From: Burkholderiales bacterium
GTDB lineage: Bacteria; Pseudomonadota; Gammaproteobacteria; Burkholderiales; SG8-39
Direction of reading: 5' to 3'
DNA length: 13,076 bases
Assembly (NCBI GenBank): GCA_017880745.1
Contig: JADGRR010000034.1
Span: forward strand, 1-13,076
Each line of letters begins with the position of its first letter. Positions within the stretch are counted from its first letter, which is position 1. Shown in pieces: positions 1 through 7,263 of this stretch. The notes beneath the pieces were generated by a model. The model was not told the origin of the DNA. It saw nothing but the letters and a program-made list of their open reading frames with translations, and made no database searches. Made by a program: the position numbers and the translations under genes.

Positions 1-85
1 CGTCCGAATCGGTTAGCGAGCGGGCGGCGTGATTCCACCGAATTCGACGCTGGTGTTCGAGGTGGAACTGCTCGATATTGGCTGA
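1..85 (+). pseudogene. 3' end of FKBP-type peptidyl-prolyl isomerase, possibly interrupted
   Basis: Codons from base 17 to the TGA at 83-85 read RAGGVIPPNSTLVFEVELLDIG, nearly identical to the classic C-terminal strand of FKBP-type prolyl cis-trans isomerases (GG-V/L-IPPN-A/S-TL-F-VELL). These enzymes assist folding by isomerising Xaa-Pro bonds. In the same frame a TAG lies at 14-16, only a few codons before the conserved part, where intact proteins usually read Y-G-x-R-x-GG. The TAG sits at the variable x position, so a TCG to TAG change would explain it. Only 13 bases precede it, so a sequencing error, a real nonsense mutation or a misjudged frame cannot be told apart. The family assignment of the tail is solid; the pseudogene label is tentative. 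Confidence 0.6.
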
Positions 86-128
86 TCCTGCGCGCGCGCG
101 GATCGGCGAACAGCTTAGGGGTGTTGAA

Positions 129-150
129 AAAAGAGGGGACGCCCCCTTTT
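129..150. terminator. Terminator-like hairpin between convergent genes
   Basis: AAAAG-(A)-GGGG pairs with CCCCCTTTT across an ACG loop, with one bulged A. The stem has A-tracts on its left arm and T-tracts on its right, so it works as an intrinsic terminator in both directions. It lies between the FKBP gene ending at 85 and the minus-strand gene ending at 172, which converge on it. Confidence 0.65.
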
Positions 151-171
151 GTATCCCCCGAATCAGGTCTG

Positions 172-465
172 TTAGACGTTCTTCGCGCGCGGCTTCTCTG
201 CTTCGACTAGCGAGGGCGTGACCCGCGCGCGGGCCAGATACTCGCGCAGGTTCTTGACCGCCGAACGGTCAAGCGTTGCGCCCTGATGCGGGCGGTGCAG
301 GACGTCCTCGTAGCCATTCAACTTCACGCGCAGGCGCGCGCCCGAGAGCGGTTCGATCTCGGCCCCGAGGTGTTGCAGCAGCGACTCCGCCTCCCGCCAG
401 TGGATGTTGCCGCTGATCGGATCGCGGAAGATCGCCTGGATCAGGTGTTCGTGCTTGTGGCTCAT
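172..465 (-). CDS. HicA-like small protein (putative toxin-fold, orphan)
   Basis: This 97-residue protein resembles the HicA mRNA-interferase family, which has a double-stranded-RNA-binding-like fold and is normally paired with a HicB antitoxin. The family-like stretch is residues 10-84 (IFRDPISGNIHWREAESLLQ, then a strand around 43-50 and HRPHQG at 57-62). The canonical HicA motif is G-S-H followed by a hydrophobic strand, and its His is catalytic. The equivalent here reads SGARLRV (41-47), so His is replaced by Arg. No HicB-like gene lies on either side. The ATG at 465 was chosen because the similarity begins soon after it; a weak GAGGG lies about 9 bases upstream. A longer reading frame continues far upstream but only crosses the hairpin repeats and the antisense of other genes. 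The family call is fairly secure; toxin activity is doubtful. Confidence 0.75.
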   Translation of the reverse strand: MSHKHEHLIQAIFRDPISGNIHWREAESLLQHLGAEIEPLSGARLRVKLNGYEDVLHRPHQGATLDRSAVKNLREYLARARVTPSLVEAEKPRAKNV

Positions 466-575
466 GGCGGACGCCCTCGTGTAAAAATCGGCTTGCTGCC
501 ATGATAGCCGAGCTTGCCCGAGCGCGTTCGCGGCGAAGATGCCGCACCCCGGCCGAGGGGCGCGGGAACGAAGTT

Positions 576-683
576 CCACCTCTTCGGGTGGTCCCGACCT
601 TCGGTCTCCCACCACCTCTTCGGGTGGTCCCGACCTTCGGTCTCCCACCACCTCTTCGGGTGGTCCCGAGCTTCGGTCTCCCA
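576..683. repeat. Three tandem 36-bp units, each with two hairpins
   Basis: Units at 576-611, 612-647 and 648-683 follow each other without spacers. Each holds CCACC-TCTTCG-GGTGG and then GACC-TTC-GGTC, two short perfect stems. The third unit has one change (GAGC for GACC) that breaks the second stem; the first two are identical. The array lies in the 272-bp gap between the stop of the molybdoenzyme gene (738) and the start of the HicA-like gene (465). It would be in the 3' untranslated part of the minus-strand operon mRNA. It may end or protect that transcript, or be a mobile palindromic repeat. The rest of the gap (466-575, 684-737) shows nothing recognisable. Confidence 0.85.
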
Positions 684-737
684 CCGCTGTGCCGCTCACT
701 GCTTCATCGCGCCTTGCGCGAGGCGCCCGAGCTGAAT

Positions 738-1517
<780 letters not shown>

Positions 1518-1526
1518 AGTCACTCC

Positions 1527-2123
1527 TTAGCGGCCGCGGATCATGGCCAACAGCGCACGCGGCACCAGCGCCGCCATCACCAAGTGTACTGCCACGAAGG
1601 CGACCAGCGCCGCCATGGCGAAGAAATGCACGCGGCGCGCGGTTTCGTAGCCGCCCAGCAATTCGCGCAGCAGCGGAAACTGCACCGACTTCCACAGCAC
1701 GAGGCCCGACAGCACCAGCAGCACCGCGTCGACCAGCACGAACAAATACGCCGCGCGCTGCACTGCGTTGTAGTGGCGCAGATCCGCATGCGACAGCCGG
1801 CCGCGCAATGCGGCGAGCAGGTCGGCAACGATGGCCCGCGGCGACAGCGGGAAAAACTTGCGCGCGAGCCGCCCAGTGCCGACGTTGCACAACAGATACA
1901 CCAGGCCATTGGCGGCGAGCAGCCACATTGCCGCGAAGTGCCACTGAATCGCGCCGCCGAGCCAGCCGCCGAGCGTGATGCCCTTGGCAATGGTGAAATC
2001 GAACAAGGGCGACGCATTGTAGATGCGCCAGCCGCTCATCGCGAGGATCACCACGGCCAGCGCATTGAGCCAGTGCGTTGCGCGCAGCCAGACTGGATGG
2101 ATAGCTCGGGTATCGTCACTCAT
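1527..2123 (-). CDS. Cytochrome b561/b6-type membrane protein
   Basis: This 198-residue integral membrane protein has about four hydrophobic helices (roughly 13-33, 58-80, 122-144 and 165-187). It resembles the b561/Ni-Fe-hydrogenase type cytochrome b domain, which binds heme b and passes electrons between the quinone pool and a periplasmic enzyme. Candidate heme ligands are H9/H17 near helix 1, H62 in helix 2 and H166/H180 in helix 4. I chose the ATG at 2123 because GGGGGAG lies at good distance upstream; the GTG at 2144 lacks such a site. It starts 21 bases after the DUF1223 stop and ends 9 bases before the molybdoenzyme start. It is therefore the likely electron partner of that enzyme. It is not MsrQ, which is a six-helix ferric-reductase-like protein. 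Confidence 0.88.
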   Translation of the reverse strand: MSDDTRAIHPVWLRATHWLNALAVVILAMSGWRIYNASPLFDFTIAKGITLGGWLGGAIQWHFAAMWLLAANGLVYLLCNVGTGRLARKFFPLSPRAIVADLLAALRGRLSHADLRHYNAVQRAAYLFVLVDAVLLVLSGLVLWKSVQFPLLRELLGGYETARRVHFFAMAALVAFVAVHLVMAALVPRALLAMIRGR

Positions 2124-2144
2124 GGAAACTCCCCCGATCGACAC

Positions 2145-2927
2145 TCATGACCCGGCGCAATGCTGCGCGCTCAGCGCCTGCAGCACGCTGCCGCCGCGCT
2201 CGTCCTGCACAAAAGCGACCACCTCCAGCCGCGCGCGGTCCCAGGCCGCGGGCAGGGCGATCTCGCGCTGCACCTGCGCCGCGCCGCCAGTGAGGCGGAT
2301 CGGTCCGATCCATTGGCGCACCACATGATCGTGCGTTAGCGTAACACCCCCGTTTTCACCGCGCGTCACTTTCGTCACCAAGCCGCTCTCGGCGAGTGCC
2401 AGGTAGAGCGCGGCCGGGCCGGCCCCGGCACGCGCCGTCGCGTCGGCGCGAAGCGCCAGCGCGCCGCTCGCGGTGAGGCGCGCCTGCACCCGAATTGCGG
2501 CGGCGGCCGGCAGCATATTCAGCTGCCGTACCTTGTCTCCCAGCGTGCCCTGCCATGCGCGCAGTTCGGTGCCGCCGACGAAGAACTGCGGCGTATAGAC
2601 CGTCTTCTGCTGGTTCGCATACACCAGCCAGCTTTGGCGCTCACCGAACGCTTGTTGCGCGTACGCGTCCTTCCAGCCGATATAGTCCCAATAGCCAACG
2701 TGCAGCGCCAGGGGAACCACCTCGGCCGCCGGATCCAGAACCTGCCGCAAGCGGCTGAGCTGCCGATCGGCCGGAGGACAACTTGAGCAGCCCTCGGAGG
2801 TGTAGAGCTCGACCAGCGCGGCCGTCTTCGGTCCGCTGCGCGCGTCGCAGGCGGCAAAGCCGGTGGCCGGCAACGCAGCCGAGGACGCGGCGACCAGGGT
2901 GCAGATGATGAATCTACGCGAATTCAT
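2145..2927 (-). CDS. DUF1223 exported thioredoxin-like protein
   Basis: This 260-residue protein has a signal peptide (n-region MNSRR, hydrophobic 7-24, probable cleavage near 25). The mature part starts with ELYTSEGCSSCPPAD (40-54), whose CxxC pair C47/C50 is typical of DUF1223, a family with a thioredoxin-like N-terminal half. Further family features are HVGYWDYIGWKD (76-87) and TPQFFVGG (112-119). The biochemical role of DUF1223 is not established; a redox or disulfide function in the periplasm is an inference from the CxxC. The frame stays open up to 3047, but such starts lie upstream of the ECF promoter at 3009-3034. The signal peptide also begins properly at 2927, although the Shine-Dalgarno there is weak. 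It is the first gene of the operon with the cytochrome b and molybdoenzyme. Confidence 0.88.
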   Translation of the reverse strand: MNSRRFIICTLVAASSAALPATGFAACDARSGPKTAALVELYTSEGCSSCPPADRQLSRLRQVLDPAAEVVPLALHVGYWDYIGWKDAYAQQAFGERQSWLVYANQQKTVYTPQFFVGGTELRAWQGTLGDKVRQLNMLPAAAAIRVQARLTASGALALRADATARAGAGPAALYLALAESGLVTKVTRGENGGVTLTHDHVVRQWIGPIRLTGGAAQVQREIALPAAWDRARLEVVAFVQDERGGSVLQALSAQHCAGS

Positions 2928-3008
2928 GAGTAAGTCGCCATTCAAGTGGATCGACAGGCCGCGCCTTGCGCACCGGGAACGATGCATTTGGCGCGCACTG
3001 ACGGGTAG

Positions 3009-3034
3009 TTCGCCGGGAAGTGACAAATGGTTAC
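3009..3034 (-). promoter_or_regulatory. ECF (SigF-type) promoter for the DUF1223 operon
   Basis: On the minus strand the sequence reads GTAACC (3034-3029), exactly 16 bases, then CGAA (3012-3009). This equals the GTAACC-N16-CGAA motif I recall for Caulobacter SigF. It points to the DUF1223 gene and would give a leader of roughly 75 bases before the ATG at 2927. The same motif with identical spacing lies before the sigma gene. Confidence 0.8.
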
Positions 3035-3177
3035 GCGGTCGGCACAATTTAGACCGATTGCAAAATTAGAGTATATCTCCCCGCATGCTCGCCGAAGTCG
3101 CGGGCCGATTCGGCAATTCCTAAACAGCCCGTCAGTACACGACCGGCAGCTATCGGTTTCATTTTTCTTGCGCGGCT

Positions 3178-3203
3178 GTAACCAAAGGCGTCAATGCAGC
3201 GAA
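3178..3203 (+). promoter_or_regulatory. ECF (SigF-type) autoregulatory promoter for the sigma-nrsF operon
   Basis: GTAACC (3178-3183), 16 bases, then CGAA (3200-3203), the same element as on the opposite strand at 3009-3034. Transcription would start near 3209-3212, upstream of the ATG at 3221. It overlaps the upstream in-frame ATGs at 3194 and 3203, which therefore cannot be used from this promoter. The 293-bp gap 2928-3220 holds both promoters; I see no clear sigma-70 promoter in it. Confidence 0.8.
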
Positions 3204-3220
3204 TGAAAGAGACAGGCCGG

Positions 3221-3766
3221 ATGAATGCGGGCGAGGAGCGGCTCAGGAAACTGCTGATCCGCGGACTCGCCGGCGACGCTCCGGCCTATCATGCGTTTCT
3301 GCAGGAATTGAGCGCGCATTTGCGCGCCTTCCTGAGGAAGCGTCTCGTGCGCTTGCCGGACGAGGTGGAGGATCTGGTGCAGGAATCGCTGCTGGCGGTG
3401 CACAACCAACGCCATACCTACGACGCAGGACAGCCGTTGACGGCGTGGCTCCACGCGATCGCAAAGTACAAGCTTGTCGATTTGCTGCGCCGGCGCGCGA
3501 AGCGTGACCTGCTCACCGATCCGCTGGACGATGAGTTCGACCTTGCGTCCTCCGCGGATACCGAGGCTGCCGAAGCGCGCCGCGATCTCGGCAAGCTGCT
3601 GGCGCAGCTGCCCGACCGGCAGCGCCTGCCCATCGTCCACATGAAGCTGGAGGGTCTGACGGTGGCGGAAGCCGCGCGGCTCACGGGCATGTCGGAGTCA
3701 GCGGTCAAGGTGGGGGTGCATCGCGGCCTGAAGGCGCTGGCGGCGATGATACGGGGTGACGCATGA
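3221..3766 (+). CDS. sigF: ECF sigma factor, SigF/NrsF-associated type
   Basis: This 181-residue RNA polymerase sigma-70 family protein has two domains. Sigma region 2 lies around 16-92, with DEVEDLVQESLLAVH (47-61) and TAWLHAIAKYKLVDLLRR (74-91). Region 4 lies around 124-175, with LPDRQR (130-135) and the helix-turn-helix EGLTVAEAARLTGMSESAVK (144-163). The start at 3221 was chosen because the two earlier ATGs (3194, 3203) fall within the promoter element, and because relatives begin shortly before an E-ERLR-like sequence. The stop overlaps the start of nrsF (ATGA), so the two are translationally coupled. An anti-sigma NrsF holds such factors at the membrane until stress. It is predicted to control itself and the divergent DUF1223-cytochrome-molybdoenzyme operon. 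The symbol follows the Caulobacter analogue and is given by family resemblance only. Confidence 0.88.
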   Translation: MNAGEERLRKLLIRGLAGDAPAYHAFLQELSAHLRAFLRKRLVRLPDEVEDLVQESLLAVHNQRHTYDAGQPLTAWLHAIAKYKLVDLLRRRAKRDLLTDPLDDEFDLASSADTEAAEARRDLGKLLAQLPDRQRLPIVHMKLEGLTVAEAARLTGMSESAVKVGVHRGLKALAAMIRGDA

Positions 3767-4404
3767 GAACCGACGATCTGGTGGCCATGCTGGCGACCGG
3801 TGCCGGCGCCGTGGCGCCGAACGCAGCCGCTCGACGCTACGTGGCCGCCCTCGGCTGGGGCGCGCTCGGTGCGGCGCTGCTGATGGCCACCCTGCTCGGC
3901 CTGCGGCCCGATCTCGCCGCGGCGGTCCTGTTGCCGATGTTCTGGGTCAAGCTCGCGTTTGTCGCCTGTCTTGCCGCGGCGAGTTTGCTCGCGGCCCTGC
4001 GCCTGTCGCGGCCGGGCCTGCGGCTTGCCTGGGTGCCGGGCGCGCTGGCGGCGCCGGTGCTCGCGATCTGGCTGCTCGCAGCGGTCGTGCTGACGCGGGC
4101 TGACGCGGCACAGCGTGCCGGGCTGTTCCTCGGCGATACGTGGAACTCGTGCCCGTTCCTGGTCGCCATGTTATCCGCGCCGGTGTTCGTTGCACTGGTG
4201 TGGGCGATGAAGGGGCTTGCCCCGACGCGCTTGCGGCTTTCCGGCGCGGCGGCGGGGCTTCTTTCCGGAGCCGTCGGCGCGCTGGTATATAGCCTGCACT
4301 GCCCGGAACTGGCGGCGCCGTTTATCGGCTTCTGGTATTTGCTCGGCATGCTGATCCCGGCCGCCGTCGGCGCGCTGCTTGGTCCGCGCCTGTTGCGCTG
4401 GTAG
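3763..4404 (+). CDS. nrsF: NrsF-family (DUF1109) membrane anti-sigma factor
   Basis: This 213-residue membrane protein has about six hydrophobic helices (roughly 27-47, 51-72, 92-111, 132-149, 160-177 and 187-207), as in the DUF1109/NrsF family. Members sequester a SigF-type ECF sigma factor at the inner membrane and release it on stress such as heavy metals. Two cysteines, C130 (WNSCPF) and C180 (LHCPEL), match the conserved pair I recall as needed for the response in Caulobacter NrsF (near 131 and 181). The ATG overlaps the sigma stop codon by 4 bases, confirming co-expression from the ECF promoter. Confidence 0.88.
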   Translation: MRTDDLVAMLATGAGAVAPNAAARRYVAALGWGALGAALLMATLLGLRPDLAAAVLLPMFWVKLAFVACLAAASLLAALRLSRPGLRLAWVPGALAAPVLAIWLLAAVVLTRADAAQRAGLFLGDTWNSCPFLVAMLSAPVFVALVWAMKGLAPTRLRLSGAAAGLLSGAVGALVYSLHCPELAAPFIGFWYLLGMLIPAAVGALLGPRLLRW

Positions 4405-4445
4405 CACCGCCGCACGTTCGGACTGAACGCCGTCGGAATGCGACT

Positions 4446-4478
4446 GCCGCGGGCGCGGCGGAACCGGTCGCCGTTCCG
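4446..4478. other. Two GC-rich inverted repeats after nrsF
   Basis: In the 110-bp gap between nrsF and the MFS gene, GCCGC-GGGC-GCGGC (4446-4459) is followed by CGGAAC-N8-GTTCCG (4459-4478). The stems are perfect but no T-tract follows, so this is at best a weak terminator or an operator for the transporter. No convincing promoter for the MFS gene was seen in the gap. Confidence 0.3.
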
Positions 4479-4514
4479 GGTTACACTTGCGCCGTCGAAC
4501 CGTCGGAACCCGTC

Positions 4515-5711
4515 ATGGCCTGGCGCATCACCTCGCTGCTTCTGAACCTCGCCCATGCACTCGATCATCTGATGCTACTCGTCTTCGCGACGGCAGTGGC
4601 CGCGATCGCGCGCGAATTCGGCGTCGGGCGCTGGGAAGATCTGATGCCCTACACCACCGGCGCCTTCGTCATGTTCGGCATCGGCTCCTTCCCTTCGGGG
4701 CGGTTGGGGGATCTCTGGGGCCGCCGCGCGATGATGCTCGTCTATTTTTTCGGCATGGGCGGCTCGGCCCTGATGATTGCGCTCACCCAGAATGCCTGGC
4801 AGCTGGCGCTGGCGCTGGGCGTGATGGGCGCCTTTGCATCGATCTACCACCCGGTGGGCATCCCGATGTTGCTGCGGCATACGAGCAAGCCGGGCATCAC
4901 CATAGGCATTAACGGCATGGTGGGCAATCTGGGCATCGCTGCGGCCGCCGTGTCCACGGGCTTCCTCATCCAGTACGCCGACTGGAGAACTGCTTTCATT
5001 GTCCCGGGCGTCCTGTCGATTGCCTGTGGCCTGCTGTTTATGAAGTTCGCGCCGGTCGAGGACGGCGCCCCGGCGAAACGAAGCGTCAGGCAGATCGAGC
5101 TCCCTCCGGCCACCCGAAACAGGGTGTTCCTGGTGATGACCATGCTCGCCATCACCAGCAGCATCCTGTTCAACTTCACCACCAACGGCAACGGCGAGCT
5201 GCTCAAAGCCCGGTTGCCGATTCTGGTGCAGCAGCCGGCGCTGCTCGGGATGCTGCTCGCGGTCGTCTACGGGCTCTCGTCGCTATCCCAACTGGCGGTG
5301 GGGCGCCTGATCGATCGCTTCCCAATTCGCAACGTGATGCTCGGCATTATCGCCTGTCAGGGCCCGGTGTTCCTGCTGGCCGCTTTCAGCCAGGGCTGGA
5401 CGCTGTATCTGGCGATGATCATCTTCATGGTGCTGGTTTTCGGCTCGATCCCGTTCACCGACGCGATCATTGCGCGCTTCGTCGATGACAGCATTCGCTC
5501 CCGCGTAAGCGGCTTTCGCCTGGCTGTTTCCTTTGGTGTGAGCTCGATGGCGGTCTGGGCCCTCGGGCCGGCGGTCAAGGCGGCCGGCTTCGGCTTTGCC
5601 CTGCTGGTGCTGGCAGCCGTGGCCATCTGCTCGCTGCTGATTACCTGGCAATTGCCCGACGAGCGAAGCATCCGCAGCGCCTCCGCGGCGCACAGCCCGC
5701 AAACTGCCTGA
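4515..5711 (+). CDS. Major facilitator superfamily transporter
   Basis: This 398-residue protein has about twelve hydrophobic segments and the loop 2-3 MFS signature GRLGDLWGRR (62-71). The second half carries a weaker repeat, GRLIDRFPIRN. The segment SIYHPVGIP (110-118) resembles the fosmidomycin-resistance-like (Fsr) branch of drug exporters, but this is a loose resemblance and the substrate cannot be named. MFS carriers move small molecules across the inner membrane using the proton gradient. The ATG at 4515 directly precedes the first helix. It lies 110 bases after nrsF on the same strand, with hairpins between, so it is probably a separate transcript. The C-terminal tail is short, polar and cytoplasmic. 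Confidence 0.87.
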   Translation: MAWRITSLLLNLAHALDHLMLLVFATAVAAIAREFGVGRWEDLMPYTTGAFVMFGIGSFPSGRLGDLWGRRAMMLVYFFGMGGSALMIALTQNAWQLALALGVMGAFASIYHPVGIPMLLRHTSKPGITIGINGMVGNLGIAAAAVSTGFLIQYADWRTAFIVPGVLSIACGLLFMKFAPVEDGAPAKRSVRQIELPPATRNRVFLVMTMLAITSSILFNFTTNGNGELLKARLPILVQQPALLGMLLAVVYGLSSLSQLAVGRLIDRFPIRNVMLGIIACQGPVFLLAAFSQGWTLYLAMIIFMVLVFGSIPFTDAIIARFVDDSIRSRVSGFRLAVSFGVSSMAVWALGPAVKAAGFGFALLVLAAVAICSLLITWQLPDERSIRSASAAHSPQTA

Positions 5712-5746
5712 TCCGGTCGTGCGGCAAATTCGATACTAATCAAAAA

Positions 5747-5760
5747 CTGATATTTATCAA
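5747..5760. promoter_or_regulatory. FNR/Anr-like box upstream of the Cys-rich protein gene
   Basis: CTGAT-ATTT-ATCAA differs by one base from the FNR/Anr/FixK consensus TTGAT-N4-ATCAA. Its centre (5753.5) would be at -41.5 for a start near 5795, which leaves room for the AAGGAG at 5802-5807 and the start codon at 5818. ATCAAA at 5781-5786 is a poor but well placed -10 candidate. This suggests low-oxygen activation; no test is possible here. Confidence 0.5.
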
Positions 5761-5817
5761 TACGGCCGCCCAGAAGCCGGATCAAAGTTCGAAAACGGGA
5801 GAAGGAGAGTTCAAATA

Positions 5818-6060
5818 GTGTTCAGCGTTCCTGCGGAAATACTGCGTAAGACTACCAAGTGTCGACACAACTTTTCGTGCTTGCAGACCGGCCAGTGCGG
5901 CGACACCCCTATGTGCGATGTAGAGGCGGCGCACGGCGAGAATGTGCTCTGCGTCCGCGCCGCTGACTGGCCCGGCTGCCCATACCACCTGGATTTCGGC
6001 GGGGCTAAGTATTGCGTTTGCCCGGTCCGTTGTGCGATTCACCAGCAACAAACATCGTGA
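5818..6060 (+). CDS. Small cysteine-rich conserved-looking protein
   Basis: This 80-residue protein has nine cysteines (15, 21, 27, 33, 45, 54, 66, 68, 72). The first four are spaced exactly six apart (C-x5-C-x5-C-x5-C) and the last three form CVCPVRC. It has no signal peptide or membrane segment, so it is probably cytoplasmic and binds a metal or iron-sulfur cluster, or has redox thiols; this is an inference. The start is GTG at 5818, with AAGGAG at 5802-5807, ten bases upstream. The phrase KCRHNFSCL and the overall pattern feel like small conserved hypothetical proteins of anaerobic or denitrifying bacteria, but I cannot name a family. An FNR-like box lies at the right distance upstream. 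A longer reading frame on the opposite strand is judged a shadow because it has no family resemblance. Confidence 0.7.
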   Translation: MFSVPAEILRKTTKCRHNFSCLQTGQCGDTPMCDVEAAHGENVLCVRAADWPGCPYHLDFGGAKYCVCPVRCAIHQQQTS

Positions 6061-6169
6061 CCGCGGCCCGGCCGGCGCGTGAATGACGGCCGGCGTGCCG
6101 CTTCGACCCGGCTTCGGATCTATTCCCCTTCCTGTCCTTGACCGATTCAGGTACCCGCGGCGGACTGCA

Positions 6170-6808
6170 TCACGCAATCCCTTCGTCGTTGGCGGCGGCG
6201 GCGCCAGGATACCCCGCGCTCGCAGCAACAACCGCCGGCGAAATTCCAGCCGCCAGCGCTTTCTCGAGCTGCCGCAGGGTCGCGTCCTGCGGATCATGCT
6301 TCTGCACGAATCCGAGCTTGCGCGCGAGATTTTGCACTGCCTGGTTGGTCGCAAGCGTGATTCCGTGCAGCCGCCCGATGCCGGCCGAGTGCGCGTGCCG
6401 CAGCAGCGTATTCAGCAACTGGGTACCTATGCCCTTGCGCTGCCAGGCGTCCGCGACCACGATGGCGAACTCGGCGCCGGCGGCGTCAGCATCCTTGACG
6501 TAGCGCGCGACGCCCAGCAAGCGCGCTTGCCCGCCCTCGACGGTGACGGCGATGAAAGCCATTTCCTGTTCATAGTCGATGCGCGTCAGATGCCGGATTT
6601 CGTCTCGCGTCAGCTTTCTGCCGCTGAGCAGCCGGTTGTAGCCGCTGTCGCGCGACAGCGCGCTGATGAATGCGCGTTCGATGGCATCGTCATCCGGGCG
6701 TATCGGCCGGATGACGATGTTCGTTCCGTCGGCCAGGCACCGGGATGCAAGCAGGTGCGCGGGGTAGCGCGGCGGCGCGCTGGCGTAGCTCACGGCGGTC
6801 GACATCAT
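6170..6808 (-). CDS. GNAT family N-acetyltransferase (Pat/YfiQ C-terminal-like)
   Basis: This 212-residue protein carries one GNAT domain, about residues 28-170. The opening YPAHLLASRCLADGTNIVIR (15-34) plus RPIRPDDDAIERAF (34-47), then LTRIDYEQEMAFIAV (74-88) and LGVARYV (98-104), match the acetyltransferase part of Pat-type protein lysine acetyltransferases. The acetyl-CoA loop is QRKGIG (123-128). Unlike Pat, no acyl-CoA synthetase-like domain is fused. The substrate is unknown. The start at 6808 follows the DUF2917 stop by 12 bases, with AGGACGGGG just upstream, so the two genes form an operon. A second ATG at 6805 is also possible. After about 190 the tail is Ala/Gly-rich and probably disordered. 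Confidence 0.85.
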   Translation of the reverse strand: MMSTAVSYASAPPRYPAHLLASRCLADGTNIVIRPIRPDDDAIERAFISALSRDSGYNRLLSGRKLTRDEIRHLTRIDYEQEMAFIAVTVEGGQARLLGVARYVKDADAAGAEFAIVVADAWQRKGIGTQLLNTLLRHAHSAGIGRLHGITLATNQAVQNLARKLGFVQKHDPQDATLRQLEKALAAGISPAVVAASAGYPGAAAANDEGIA

Positions 6809-6820
6809 GGCGTCCCCGTC

Positions 6821-7141
6821 CTACACCCCAACTGCGCCGGGCGCGAGGCCTGCGCCTGCCAAGCCGCGCCGCGACAACGCTGCCGCCATGATTGCGCGGG
6901 GTTGCGCCGCCGATCGCAGAATGCTGATCGAGCCCGGCTCCAGAGCCTGCACCAGTGCCAGCCCGTTACGATCGATCGTGAATGATTCGCCCGCACGCAG
7001 GACAATATCGCGCGGATCGCCGTCCTGCGTCACCCACACGCTGCCGCTGTCGCAAACGACGGAATGCCCCATGCCGCCGCGCACTTTCACCACCTGCTTT
7101 CGCTTCAGGCAGAGCCCGTCCTGGTTGAGTTCGATGTTCAT
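6821..7141 (-). CDS. DUF2917 domain-containing protein
   Basis: This 106-residue protein resembles DUF2917, a small beta-rich (cupin-like) family of unknown function common in betaproteobacteria. Recognisable parts are the segment around GSVWVTQDGDPRDIVLRAGE (53-72) and the following FTIDRNGLALVQAL. No signal peptide or membrane segment is seen; the tail after about 85 is Ala/Gly-rich. AAGGAG lies 6 bases before the ATG at 7141, an excellent start. The gene is transcribed away from the LysR gene at 7304 and leads into the GNAT gene. In this family a DUF2917 gene beside a GcvA-like LysR gene is a common arrangement, which suggests that the LysR protein controls it. Confidence 0.8.
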   Translation of the reverse strand: MNIELNQDGLCLKRKQVVKVRGGMGHSVVCDSGSVWVTQDGDPRDIVLRAGESFTIDRNGLALVQALEPGSISILRSAAQPRAIMAAALSRRGLAGAGLAPGAVGV

Positions 7142-7263
7142 GCGGATCTCCTTGTAACATGCATTTGAATCATGGCAAAATGCGCCTGCACTTAACGCCC
7201 GCCGATCGCAAATGATTTTCTCGTCAGGCGTTGTACCGGATTATGTGACCGGCCGTAGCTTCC

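Noticed and set aside
576..683. CRISPR array with 36-bp repeats
   Set aside because: The units are directly adjacent with no spacers between them, and no cas genes are near. The hairpin content also differs from a CRISPR repeat.
6071..6094. GCCGGC-N12-GCCGGC stem as terminator
   Set aside because: The arms are a self-complementary six-base string common in GC-rich DNA, do not extend, and have no T-tract. I see nothing else in 6061-6169.
5782..6354. 190-residue minus-strand frame over the Cys-rich gene
   Set aside because: No family resemblance, and it overlaps the end of the GNAT gene. The plus-strand Cys-rich frame has a good ribosome site and an ordered Cys pattern.
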